From contig NZ_JACYOX010000025.1 in NCBI RefSeq assembly GCF_015352955.1, positions 26,687-90,686 on the forward strand: a DNA stretch of 64,000 nucleotides, read 5' to 3'. The stretch comes from Noviherbaspirillum soli (GTDB lineage: Bacteria > Pseudomonadota > Gammaproteobacteria > Burkholderiales > Burkholderiaceae_D). Positions 26,705 to 35,700 of this stretch are shown here, in pieces. The notes under the pieces are model-generated. The model searched no databases and was not told the origin of the DNA. It was given only the letters and a program-made list of their open reading frames with translations. Every line of letters begins with the position of its first letter. The first letter of the stretch is position 1. Made by a program: the position numbers and the translations under genes.

Positions 26705-27874
26705 TCAATTAATTGGAATTGAGTATGAGCCTCCCCCGCTTGGCAAACTAGGTGTACCTATATTGATCGTTGTTGCACTTTGTCCGCCGGAAAACATTTG
26801 ACCAGCACCCGCTCCAATTCCGACACCATAGTTTCCAGAACTTATACCTCCGCCTGCTCCACTCAGGAAGTTTTGAATAGTTTGCGGAGAGTTGTTTATA
26901 GTTGAACCGTTATTTATATATCCAATAGAAAGAGTGAGATTAGGTACCGGCGTTACTCCCCCAGTACCCAAGCCAAAATATATTTTTCCACCGCCAGCCG
27001 TTGCACCATAACTAAAGCCAGGTCCGCTGATCGTAATAGAACAAAAATCAGGGGTTTTTCCAACTCCACTCCCCGGCCCACGTCCAGCGCCTCTACCCAT
27101 TAAGCCTTCAGGATCTATATATAAAATTGGGTTTCCTCCAACGTAGGCGTAGACATTAATCCCACCCGCCAACCCAATCGGATCTTCCGCCGCAAACCGA
27201 CCCAACCCCGGGTGATAGTATCGCGCCCGGTAGTAATACAGCCCCGTACCGTCATTCTCCCGACCCGTGTACTGGAGCGAGTTTGCACTCGCCTCGCCCT
27301 GCACCGTCGTCGCCCCGTACGGCTCGTACTGGTACGTTGTCCTCACCTGCCCCGCCCCGTCCGCCAGCCCCAGCACCGAGCCTAGCGCATCCGCCAGCAT
27401 GTCCCTCGGCCCGGCTGCATCCGTGCGGCGGTAGTACTCGTCCACGCCCAGACCGGTCAGCAGGCTAGCGCTGGCCCCTGTGGCGCCCAGTTCCTGTACC
27501 GGGTTGATGCCGTCATACACATACCCAGTCTCCATGCCGTTGACCGTCCGGCTCACCCGCCTGCCGAATGCGTCGTAGCGGAAGCTCGCCTGCATGCTTT
27601 CGGGGCCAGTGATCGATGCCAGCTGGTTCCTTGCATCCCATGTATAGCTGCGCGTGTCGTCGCTGGTCATGTTGCCGTTGGCATCATGTGTGATCGACTG
27701 CCTATTCCAGCTCTGCAGCTGGTTGCGCGGGCCGTACGTCGCCACCGGCATGGGCTCGGGCACGCTGGTGGGCGCCAAGGTCCCGCCGGTGGCGACGCGC
27801 CGGCCGGCCGCGTCGTAGCGTAGCTCACCGGCGCCTGGCCGGCTACATGCAAGCTGATATTGGCAGTAACTCAC
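26705..27874 (-). CDS. Orphan Rhs C-terminal cassette with glycine-rich tail
   Basis: The 389-residue frame contains only the end of an Rhs core (from RYDAAGRRVATGG, about residue 18) and the RHS-associated core sequence GRFAAEDPIGLAGGINVYAY with the cleavage-type motif DPEGL. A unique tail of about 125 residues follows. The tail is rich in Gly, Ser, Thr and Asn (YGATAGGGKIYFGLGTGG, SGAGGGISSGNYGVGIGAGAG), suggesting a membrane-active or secreted toxin rather than a nuclease; this is inference. Upstream, near 27820, the sequence matches a YD repeat after restoring two bases, showing that the 5' part was removed by deletion. The GTG at 27874 is only the start of the open frame. It has no export signal and is probably a silent cassette. 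Confidence 0.75.
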   Translation of the reverse strand: MSYCQYQLACSRPGAGELRYDAAGRRVATGGTLAPTSVPEPMPVATYGPRNQLQSWNRQSITHDANGNMTSDDTRSYTWDARNQLASITGPESMQASFRYDAFGRRVSRTVNGMETGYVYDGINPVQELGATGASASLLTGLGVDEYYRRTDAAGPRDMLADALGSVLGLADGAGQVRTTYQYEPYGATTVQGEASANSLQYTGRENDGTGLYYYRARYYHPGLGRFAAEDPIGLAGGINVYAYVGGNPILYIDPEGLMGRGAGRGPGSGVGKTPDFCSITISGPGFSYGATAGGGKIYFGLGTGGVTPVPNLTLSIGYINNGSTINNSPQTIQNFLSGAGGGISSGNYGVGIGAGAGQMFSGGQSATTINIGTPSLPSGGGSYSIPIN

Positions 27875-27936
27875 GTCAAACGGTAGATGCTGTTATGCAA
27901 TCAAAACTGTATTTTTCAGATACGACTTCAATTTAT

Positions 27937-28062
27937 TCAATTATCATCATCTCCTCGTTCGTGGAGTTTTTCGTTCTTTTGATGCCGCCCTGTCAAAAAC
28001 CGAAAAAAGCCTTGGAACAAGGTAAATATGGCATCAAAAAAATTAACTAAGATTTCGAGCAT
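27937..28062 (-). CDS. Small hydrophobic protein (41 aa) after the orphan Rhs gene
   Basis: The ATG at 28062 lies 5 bases after the stop codon of the 1070-codon Rhs gene, with AGGTGA overlapping that stop as a well-placed ribosome site. The product is MLEILVNFFDAIFTLFQGFF then RFLTGRHQKNEKLHERGDDDN, i.e. one hydrophobic or amphipathic helix and a charged tail. Every other toxin-like tail in this locus is followed at the same distance by a small ORF, so an immunity role is the natural guess. A fortuitous frame cannot be excluded because it is so short. No family is recognised. Confidence 0.45.
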   Translation of the reverse strand: MLEILVNFFDAIFTLFQGFFRFLTGRHQKNEKLHERGDDDN

Positions 28063-28067
28063 GGCTT

Positions 28068-31000
28068 TCACCTGATGACCGGTGCATATTTGGTGCATAT
28101 ACAGCTTGCCTCACTTCCGGGCGACGAAAAAAACGGTCCTCCAGATTGGATCTTTGACGTGCCGCTTGCGTTATTAGGCGTACATTGATTTGGGGACTGT
28201 GGAATTGCACAGGAGCTATGCACACAAATCATAACAACCTGTGGAGGTGGTGACCACGCGTCAGGAATCTTATCGGTTGCTGCCCTTTGTTCAGGGGGAA
28301 CATAGGGTGTTCTCTCGCCTAGTTCAGGAGGAAGATTTGGATTATTGTTAGGCCTTGGTTGTGGGAGCCGAAACCTAAGTCCATCTGGATCGGTAAACGA
28401 AACCGGATCTCCTTTCACGTAAGCATAAGTATTGATCCCACCTGCTAAACCAATCGGATCCTCCGCTACAAACCGCCCCAGCTCCGGGTGATAGTACCGC
28501 GCCCGGTAGTAATACAGCCCCGTACCGTCATTTTCCCGACCCGTGTACTGGAACGAGTTTGCACCCGCCTCGCCCTGCACCGTCGTCGCCCCGTATGGCT
28601 CGTACTGGTACGTGGTCCTCACCTGCCCGGCTTCGTCCGCCAGCCCCAGCACCGAGCCTAGCGCATCCGTCAGCATGTCCCTCGGCCCGGCTGCATCCGT
28701 GCGGCGGTAGTACTCGTCCACGCCCAGACCGGTCAGCAGGCTGGCGCTGGCCCCTGTGGTGCCCAGTTCCTGTACCAGGTTGATGCCGTCATATACATAC
28801 CCTGTCTGCACCCCGTTGACCGTCCGGCTCACCCGCCGGCCGAATGCGTCGTAGCGGAAGCTCGCCTGCATGCTTTCGGGGCCAGTGATCGATGCCAGCT
28901 GGTTCCTTGCATCCCATGTATAGCTGCGCGTGCCGTCGCTGGTCATGTTGCCGTTGGCATCATGGGTGATGGCTTGTCCACTCCAGCTCTGCAGGCGGTT
29001 GCCCGGGCCATACGTTGCCACCGGCATCGCTTCGGGCACGCTGGTGGGCGCCAGAGTCCCGCTGGTGGCGATGCGCCGTCCGGCGGCGTCGTAGCGGTAG
29101 CTCAGGTCGCCCAGCAGCATACCGTCCGCCTTTGTGTAGACGATGCCCGTCAGACGTCCGGCGGCGTCGTAGCTATAGGCGGCGCGGATGCCGCTCGGTA
29201 GAGTGAGGCTGGTGCGGCGGTCGGCGGCGTCGTAGCTGATGCTTACCGTGTCATTACCCTGCGCGATGCCGATCAGGCGGCCGGCGGCGTCGTAGCGGTA
29301 GTTCACGGGCAGCTGGCCGGACACCTGCAGGCTGCTGCGCCGGCCATCGGCGTCGTAGCTGTAGCTGACCTGGCCCTGCGGCGTGGTTTCGCTCAGCAGG
29401 CGGTCGAAGCTGTCGTAGCTGCGGGTGATGCTGTTGGCGGTGGTGCTGTTGGTAGAAGTGCCAGTGCCGTCGGCGGAAGCGCCGGACGCGTCGCCTGTGT
29501 CGCTTCCCGCGCTGTCGACCACGCTGACCAACCGGCCTGCACTGTCGTAGCTGTACAGCACGCTGCTGCCGTCGGCATGCTCTACCTGCACCGGGCGGTT
29601 CAGGGCGTCATGGCGCACGCTGGTCACTTGCCCCTTCGCGTCCGTAGCGCGCAGTACATTGCCCAGGCCATCGTACTCCACGCTCTGCACGCCACCGGCC
29701 GCATTGCCGTGCCGGACCAGCCGATGCCGCGCATCGTAGCTGTGCACTGTGGCGTTGCCCAGTGCGTCGGTCACCGTCAGCAGGTTGCCAGCCGCGTCAT
29801 AGTCCAGCTGCGTGCGGCTGCCCAAGGCATCGACCTGGGCAATGACCCGGTCCATTGCATCGTATTCCAGCACTTGCCGGTTGCCCAAGGGATCGGTGGT
29901 CGACGCCAGACGCCCCAGCAGGTCGATGAACTGCCGCGTCTGCTGGCCCAGCGGGTCGGTGATGCCGACCAGGTCGCCGGCGCTGTACGCGAACTGCACC
30001 GTCTTGCCCAGCGGGTTGGTGATGCTCAGCACCTGGCCGGCACTGTTATAGGTGAAGCGGGTGATGCGACCCAGCGGGCGGGTGATGCTGGTCAGCTGGC
30101 CCAGGTTGTCGTAGGTGTAGGTCGTGGTCTGGCCCAGCGGGCTGGTGTGGCTGGCCAGCTGGTTCCAGGTCGGCTCGTAACTCATGCGCTCGGTGGCCGC
30201 CTGCGCGGTGCCGGCCAGGCGGGTGCGGCTGGTGAGGTTGCCTTTGGCGTCGTAGCTGTAGTCGGTGCGGCGTCCGGCACTGTCGGTTACTGCCGCCAGC
30301 TGGCCATCGGGCGTTGGGCGGCTGTAGACGGTGGTGCTGGCCAGGGCGGTGCCATGGGCTTCGGTATCGCTCAGCGGGTAGCCGCTCTGGTGGAAGGTGA
30401 CCCGCCGTACCAGGTTGCGCGGGTCAGTGACGTCAGTCTGGCTGATCCTGCCGGCGGCATCGCTGCTGTAGGCGAAGGTGTAGATGCTGCCGTCGGCCAG
30501 GGTCTGGCGCGTGACGCGGTTGCTGGCGTCGTACTCGTTGCGCACCATGGTGTTGCCGCGCCGGTCCGTCACGCTCACCATGCGCCGCTTGCTGTCGTAG
30601 CTGTAGCGTTCGGTGCTCTGGTCCGGGAAGGTGATGGACGACAGCATGCCGTCCTCGTAGGCATAGGTCCACGCCCGGCCAGCAATGTCGAGGATGCGGC
30701 TGATGCGGTTGGCGCTGTCGTAGCTGAAGTCGAGATAGCGGCCGTTGGGTGTGGCGATGCGCTGGATCTGGCCAGTGCTGCCGCTGACCGTCACCTGGTT
30801 GCCCAGGCGGTCGGCGATGGACTCCAGCCGGCCGTAGAGCGAGAAGGCGAACTGCTGGCCATCCTTGCGGGTGATGACGTACTGGCCGTTGCGGTAGGCA
30901 AACACCGAGCCATAGAACTCGCACGGCGGGATGTCGCGCGGCTGCGCCACCACGTTGGTGTAGTAGTCGCCGGCGGTGCGGTAGTAGCGGATGGCTGCGC

Positions 31001-31280
31001 CGTTGGACAGGATCAAGTCGAACTGCTGGTAGCGCCCGGGCGTGCCGGAGACTTCGCGCAGGTACATCGCGTAGTAGTGCGTGGTGCCGAAGCCGAAGGG
31101 GCGCGAGACCGGGTCGCCGGGACGGTAGGTGCTGTTGATCGAGACCGGCAGCACGTCCTTCAGGCTGGCATGCTGCTGTTCATGCAGGAACAGGCCGGTG
31201 GACAGGTCGACCGGGTCGCCGCCCTGGGCGGCGCGCGGGCAGCAGCCCGGCAAGAAGTTGACGCATCCGGCGCAATGCAT
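28068..31280 (-). CDS. Orphan Rhs repeat protein lacking the N-terminal export module
   Basis: The 1070-residue protein begins at the RHS entry motif (CCPRAAQGGDPVDLSTGLFL), runs through about 20 YD repeats nearly identical to the complete Rhs, and has the core end GRFVAEDPIGLAGGINTYAY with DPDGL. A distinct tail of about 90 residues is rich in Pro, Ser and Cys (NNNPNLPPELGERTPYVPPE, VVMICVHSSCAIPQSPNQC). The first dozen residues (MHCAGCVNFLPG) are unrelated to Rhs. The kelch, Ig-like and signal regions of the complete protein are missing, so this copy should not be exported. It is best read as a reserve copy that can exchange its tail with the complete gene by recombination. The tail function is unknown. 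Confidence 0.85.
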   Translation of the reverse strand: MHCAGCVNFLPGCCPRAAQGGDPVDLSTGLFLHEQQHASLKDVLPVSINSTYRPGDPVSRPFGFGTTHYYAMYLREVSGTPGRYQQFDLILSNGAAIRYYRTAGDYYTNVVAQPRDIPPCEFYGSVFAYRNGQYVITRKDGQQFAFSLYGRLESIADRLGNQVTVSGSTGQIQRIATPNGRYLDFSYDSANRISRILDIAGRAWTYAYEDGMLSSITFPDQSTERYSYDSKRRMVSVTDRRGNTMVRNEYDASNRVTRQTLADGSIYTFAYSSDAAGRISQTDVTDPRNLVRRVTFHQSGYPLSDTEAHGTALASTTVYSRPTPDGQLAAVTDSAGRRTDYSYDAKGNLTSRTRLAGTAQAATERMSYEPTWNQLASHTSPLGQTTTYTYDNLGQLTSITRPLGRITRFTYNSAGQVLSITNPLGKTVQFAYSAGDLVGITDPLGQQTRQFIDLLGRLASTTDPLGNRQVLEYDAMDRVIAQVDALGSRTQLDYDAAGNLLTVTDALGNATVHSYDARHRLVRHGNAAGGVQSVEYDGLGNVLRATDAKGQVTSVRHDALNRPVQVEHADGSSVLYSYDSAGRLVSVVDSAGSDTGDASGASADGTGTSTNSTTANSITRSYDSFDRLLSETTPQGQVSYSYDADGRRSSLQVSGQLPVNYRYDAAGRLIGIAQGNDTVSISYDAADRRTSLTLPSGIRAAYSYDAAGRLTGIVYTKADGMLLGDLSYRYDAAGRRIATSGTLAPTSVPEAMPVATYGPGNRLQSWSGQAITHDANGNMTSDGTRSYTWDARNQLASITGPESMQASFRYDAFGRRVSRTVNGVQTGYVYDGINLVQELGTTGASASLLTGLGVDEYYRRTDAAGPRDMLTDALGSVLGLADEAGQVRTTYQYEPYGATTVQGEAGANSFQYTGRENDGTGLYYYRARYYHPELGRFVAEDPIGLAGGINTYAYVKGDPVSFTDPDGLRFRLPQPRPNNNPNLPPELGERTPYVPPEQRAATDKIPDAWSPPPQVVMICVHSSCAIPQSPNQCTPNNASGTSKIQSGGPFFSSPGSEASCICTKYAPVIR

Positions 31281-31300
31281 AGCCCTACGATCCTGCAGAC

Positions 31301-31672
31301 TTATTCCAATTTTCGGGCAATAAATCCGAAGTCAGTTTGCTCAAACTTCGAGAAGCCAAGATCAAGAAAGGCATTCTTTTTCGACTTCGCTAAGGTTAGT
31401 CCAAACACTAGCAACGTATCGTAAGGGTCATCCTGCGAATGCGCGTCGTGATGCTCGTCCAGCGTATAGATGATCCGCTCTGCCAAATCAGTTTTTGATT
31501 CCCCGTTTCTGGAAGGGAAAGTGGTGATTACATTGCCTGATCTTTGCCGCAACTCGTCAATAAATGCAGCATTTTCCTGCGTCTCAACGATCCAAATAGG
31601 CATTCCCTTGATGAGGGGTTTAATCGTTTCTGCAACCTTTTCATTCAATACCAATGCAACCTGTTTATTCAT
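31301..31672 (-). CDS. Probable immunity protein for the adjacent Rhs tail
   Basis: This 123-residue soluble protein starts at ATG 31672 behind GAGAGG, 10 bases after the stop of the Rhs C-terminal cassette ending at 31683. The sequence (MNKQVALVLNEKVAETIKPL, then IWIVETQENAAFIDELRQRSG) looks like a compact alpha/beta domain with no signal peptide and many acidic residues (DEHHDAHSQDDPYDT), as is common for immunity proteins that block nucleases in the cytosol. I recognise no named family. The open frame extends upstream to 31813, but that part overlaps the toxin gene. The role is inferred from position. Confidence 0.7.
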   Translation of the reverse strand: MNKQVALVLNEKVAETIKPLIKGMPIWIVETQENAAFIDELRQRSGNVITTFPSRNGESKTDLAERIIYTLDEHHDAHSQDDPYDTLLVFGLTLAKSKKNAFLDLGFSKFEQTDFGFIARKLE

Positions 31673-31682
31673 ACCGCACCTC

Positions 31683-32426
31683 TCATTTAGCCTGACACGT
31701 ATTTGGCTTACGTCCAGGAGGCCAAGGTGATATCGGCCAGCCGTCATCTCGTTTTCCATTGTTCCAGTTATGACCATGAGGAGAACCTTGCCCATGATCA
31801 TGATCCCAATCAATGTCTAATTCGGGCCGTCCGTCTGGACCATATTTGCGTTCCTGTCCGCTTCCAGGATTTGTATGCCACGAACCCGGCTCTCCGGCAT
31901 TCGGCGTTTTGTTTTGATTGATGACTTGCTGGCTGGCCCACCAAGTTGCTCCAACAACAATTGCTTCAGGAATGTACGGCAACGCCGGCACAATGCACAT
32001 CGGGCACAGTCCAAGAGGATCAATAAACGAAATTGGATCGCCCTCTACATAAGTGTAGGCATTAATCCCGCCCGCCAACCCAATCGGATCCTCAGCGACG
32101 AACCGCCCCAACCCCGGGTGATAGTACCGCGCCCGGTAGTAATACAGCCCCGTCCCGTCATTTTCCCGCCCCGTGTACTGGAACGAGTTTGCGCTCGCCT
32201 CGCCCTGCACCGTCGTCGCCCCGTAGGGCTCATAACGGTACGTCGTCCTCACCTGCCCCGCCCCGTCCGCCAGCCCCAGCACCGAGCCCAGCGCATCCGT
32301 CACCATGTCTCTCGGCCCGGCCGCGTCCGTGCGGCGGTAGTACTCGTCCACGCCCAGACCGGTCAGCAGGCTAGCGCTTGCCCCTGTGGCGCCCAGTTCC
32401 TGTACCGGGTTGATGCCGTCATACAC
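31683..32426 (-). CDS. Orphan Rhs C-terminal cassette with His/Asp-rich nuclease-like tail
   Basis: The 248-residue frame holds the last 115 residues of the Rhs core (from YDGINPVQELGATGAS to GRFVAEDPIGLAGGINAYTY, DPLGL) and a tail of about 105 residues. The tail begins with a hydrophobic segment (IVPALPYIPEAIVVGATWWA) and ends with GSGQERKYGPDGRPELDIDW followed by DHDHGQGSPHGHNW. The clustered Asp and His residues suggest a metal-dependent nuclease of the polymorphic-toxin kind; this is inference. The Rhs homology begins abruptly at 32426, immediately downstream of the immunity gene of the complete Rhs. It is a displaced cassette without start or export signals; the immunity gene follows directly. 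Confidence 0.8.
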   Translation of the reverse strand: MYDGINPVQELGATGASASLLTGLGVDEYYRRTDAAGPRDMVTDALGSVLGLADGAGQVRTTYRYEPYGATTVQGEASANSFQYTGRENDGTGLYYYRARYYHPGLGRFVAEDPIGLAGGINAYTYVEGDPISFIDPLGLCPMCIVPALPYIPEAIVVGATWWASQQVINQNKTPNAGEPGSWHTNPGSGQERKYGPDGRPELDIDWDHDHGQGSPHGHNWNNGKRDDGWPISPWPPGRKPNTCQAK

Positions 32427-32487
32427 ACCCGCTTACGCCCCATTGACCAGCGTCGAAGATATTGTAGTGCTTTACGGATTTATTGCT

Positions 32488-32778
32488 TTATCGAACAACG
32501 CGATATTGTTGAAGAACATTTTTCAATTTTTTCATCGACTCAGCAACGATCATTTTTTCGTTCGCATCCAAACTGCGATGCTCATCCAAAGCAAATGAAT
32601 TCACTTCCTCCAAAGGGTCAATTATTGGAGAGATAATATTTTCCCAAAAATCATTCCCGATCGCAAGTGCAACCCCTTCAATACGTTGAATAAAAATATT
32701 CAAGCTGATCAACTCAATTTCATATTCAGAAATGAGCTGCTCAGCTATACCGAGCTGCCTATTAGAAAAATCGCACAT
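32488..32778 (-). CDS. Probable immunity protein of the complete Rhs
   Basis: This 96-residue, mostly helical protein (MCDFSNRQLGIAEQLISEYE, then LDANEKMIVAESMKKLKNVL) starts 3 bases after the stop of the complete Rhs gene, so the two are translationally linked. It has no signal peptide, which fits a cytosolic inhibitor of an RNase-type tail. AT-rich codon use, unlike the Rhs core, is usual for tail and immunity modules that are exchanged horizontally. No named family was recognised. The role is inferred from position. Confidence 0.7.
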   Translation of the reverse strand: MCDFSNRQLGIAEQLISEYEIELISLNIFIQRIEGVALAIGNDFWENIISPIIDPLEEVNSFALDEHRSLDANEKMIVAESMKKLKNVLQQYRVVR

Positions 32779-32781
32779 AAT

Positions 32782-35700
32782 TTATCTTCCAACGGTTTTT
32801 ACAGTTACAACTCTACCGGAGTCATTCACAATTACCTGAATACCATTTTCGCCGCTTGTGTAAGCATTCGCTCCGGGCTTATTACCGGCCGCCTTTACAC
32901 CATTCTGAATAGCGTCTTCTACTGCCGATGGCGGCACTCCTCTCCCTTGCATTCGGTCTAATGCATGGCCTGAATATTGGCGGTCATTAATATTGGTAGG
33001 TGAATTTGTACCATCCTTTATTTCTAATGGAGATCCACGCTTGCCGACTGGCGTGGAAGCTGGCGTATTTTCGAATTTTCCTCCGCCAAAGCGCGAAGCG
33101 CCAGAAGTAGTTGCTCCTCCAAATCCAGAGCCACTGCACGCACCTTCTAATGGGGGAAGGTCGGTCAACCTCTGCGGAAATCCTCTAGGGGCTAAGCCGA
33201 ATGGATCGGTGTAGCTGATAGGGTCGTTCTCAACATACGCATAAGCATTAATCCCGCCCGCCAACCCAATCGGATCCTCTGCGACAAACCGCCCCAACCC
33301 CGGGTGATAGTACCGCGCCCGGTAGTAATACAGCCCCGTCCCGTCATTTTCCCGCCCCGTGTACTGGAACGAGTTTGCACTCACCTCGCCCTGCACCGTA
33401 GTCGCCCCGTATGGCTCGTACTGGTACGTCGTCCTCACCTGCCCCGCCCCGTCCGCCAGCCCCAGCACCGAGCCCAGCGCATCCGTCAGCATGTCCCTCG
33501 GCCCGGCTGCATCCGTGCGGCGGTAGTACTCGTCCACGCCCAGACCGGTCAGCAGGCTAGCGCTTGCCCCTATGGCGCCCAGTTCCTGTACCGGGTTGAT
33601 GCCGTCATACACATAACCTGTTTCCACCCCGTTGACCGTCCGGCTCACCCGCCGGCCGAATGCGTCGTAGCGGAAGCTCGCCTGCATGCTTTCGGGGCCA
33701 GTGATCGATGCCAGCTGGTTCTTCGCATCCCATGTATAGCTGCGCGTGCCGTCGCTGGTCATGTTGCCGTTGGCATCATGGGTAATGGCTTGTCCATTCC
33801 AGCTCTGCAGGCGGTTGCCCGGGCCATAGGTTGCCACCGGCATCGCCTCGGGCACGCTGGTGGGCGACAAAGTCCCGCTGGTGCCAATGCGCCGGCCGGC
33901 GGCGTCGTAGCGGTAGCTCAGGTCGCCCAGCAGCGTGCCGTCAGGCTTGGTGTAGACGATGCCAGTCAGGCGCGATGCGTCGTCGTAGCTGATGCTTACC
34001 GTGTCATTGCCTTGTGCGATGCCGGTCAGGCGGCCAGCGGCGTCGTAGCGGTAGTTCACGGGCAGCTGGCCGGACACCTGCACGCTGCTGCGCCGGCCTT
34101 CGGCGTCGTAGCTGTAGCTGACCTGGCCCTGTGGCGTGGTTTCGCTCAGCAGGCGGTCGAAGCTGTCGTAGCTGCGGGTGATGCTGCTGGCGGTGGTGCT
34201 GTCGGTAGAAGTACCAGTGCCGTCGGCGGAAGTGCCGGACGCGTTGCCTGTGTCGCTTCCTGCGCTTCCTGCCCTGTCGACCACGCTGATCAACCGGCCT
34301 GCGCTGTCGTAGCCGTACAGCACGCTGCTGCCGTCGGCATGCTCTACCTGCACCGGGCGGTTCAGGGCATCATGGCGCACGCTGGTCACTTGCTCCTTCG
34401 CGTCCGTGGCGCGCAGCACATTGCCCAGGCCGTCGTACTCCACGCTCTGCACGCCACCGGCCGCATTGCTGCGCCGGACCAAGCGGTGCCGCGTGTCGTA
34501 GCCATGCATCGTGGCGTTGCCCAGTGCATCGGTGACCGTCAGCAGGTTGCCGGCCGCGTCGTAGCTCAACTGCGTGCGGCTGCCCAAGGCATCGACCTGG
34601 GCAATGACCCGGTCCATTGCATCGTATTCCAGCACTTGCCGGTTGCCCAGGGGATCGGTGGTCGACGTCAGACGCCCCAGCAGGTCGATGAACTGCCGCG
34701 TCTGCTGGCCCAGCGGGTCGGTAATGCCAACCAGGTCGCCGGCGCTGTACTCGAACTGCATCTTCTTGCCCAGCGGGTTGGTGATGCTCAGCACCTGGCC
34801 GGCGCTGTTGTAGGTGAAGCGGGTGATGCGACCCAGCGGGCGGGTGATGCTGGTCAGCTGGCCCAGGTTGTCGTAGGTGTAGGTCGTGGTCTGGCCCAGC
34901 GGGCTGGTGTGGCTGGCCAGCTGGTTCCAGGTCGGCTCGTAACTCATGCGCTCGGTGGCTGCCTGCGCCGTGCTGGCCAGGCGGGTGCGGCTGGTGAGGT
35001 TGCCTTTGGCGTCGTAGCTGTAGTCGGTGCGGCGTCCGGCACTGTCGGTCATGGCCGCCAGCTGGCCGTCAGCCGTTGGGCGGCTGTAGACGGCGGTGCT
35101 GGCCAGGGCGGTGCCATGGGCTTCGGTGTCGCTCAGCGGGTAGCCGCTCTGGTGGAAGGTCACCCGCCGTACCAGGCCGCGCGGGTCGGTCACGTCGGTG
35201 CTGCTGATCCTGCCGGCGGCATCGCTGCTGTAGGCAAACGCGTAGACGCTACCATCGGCCAGGGTCTGGCGCGTGACGCGGTTGCTGGCGTCGTACTCGT
35301 TGCGCACCATGGTGTTACCGCGCCGGTCCGTCACGCTCACCATGCGCCGGCTTGCGTCGTAGCTGTAGCGCTCGGTGCTCTGGTCTGGGAAGGTGATGGA
35401 CGACAGCATGCCGTCCTCATAGGCATAGGTCCACGCCCGGCCAGCCATGTCGAGGATGCGGCTGATGCGGTTGGCGCTGTCATAGCTGAAGTCGAGATAA
35501 CGGCCGTTGGGTGTGGCAATGCGCTGGATCTGGCCAGTGCTGCCGCTGACCGTCACCTGGTTGCCCAGGCGGTCGGTGATGGCTTCCAGCCGGCCGTAGA
35601 GCGAGAAGGCGAACTGCTGGCCATCCTTGCGGGTGATGACGTACTGGCCGTTGCGGTAGGCAAACACCGAGCCATAGAACTCACACGGCGGGATGTCGCG

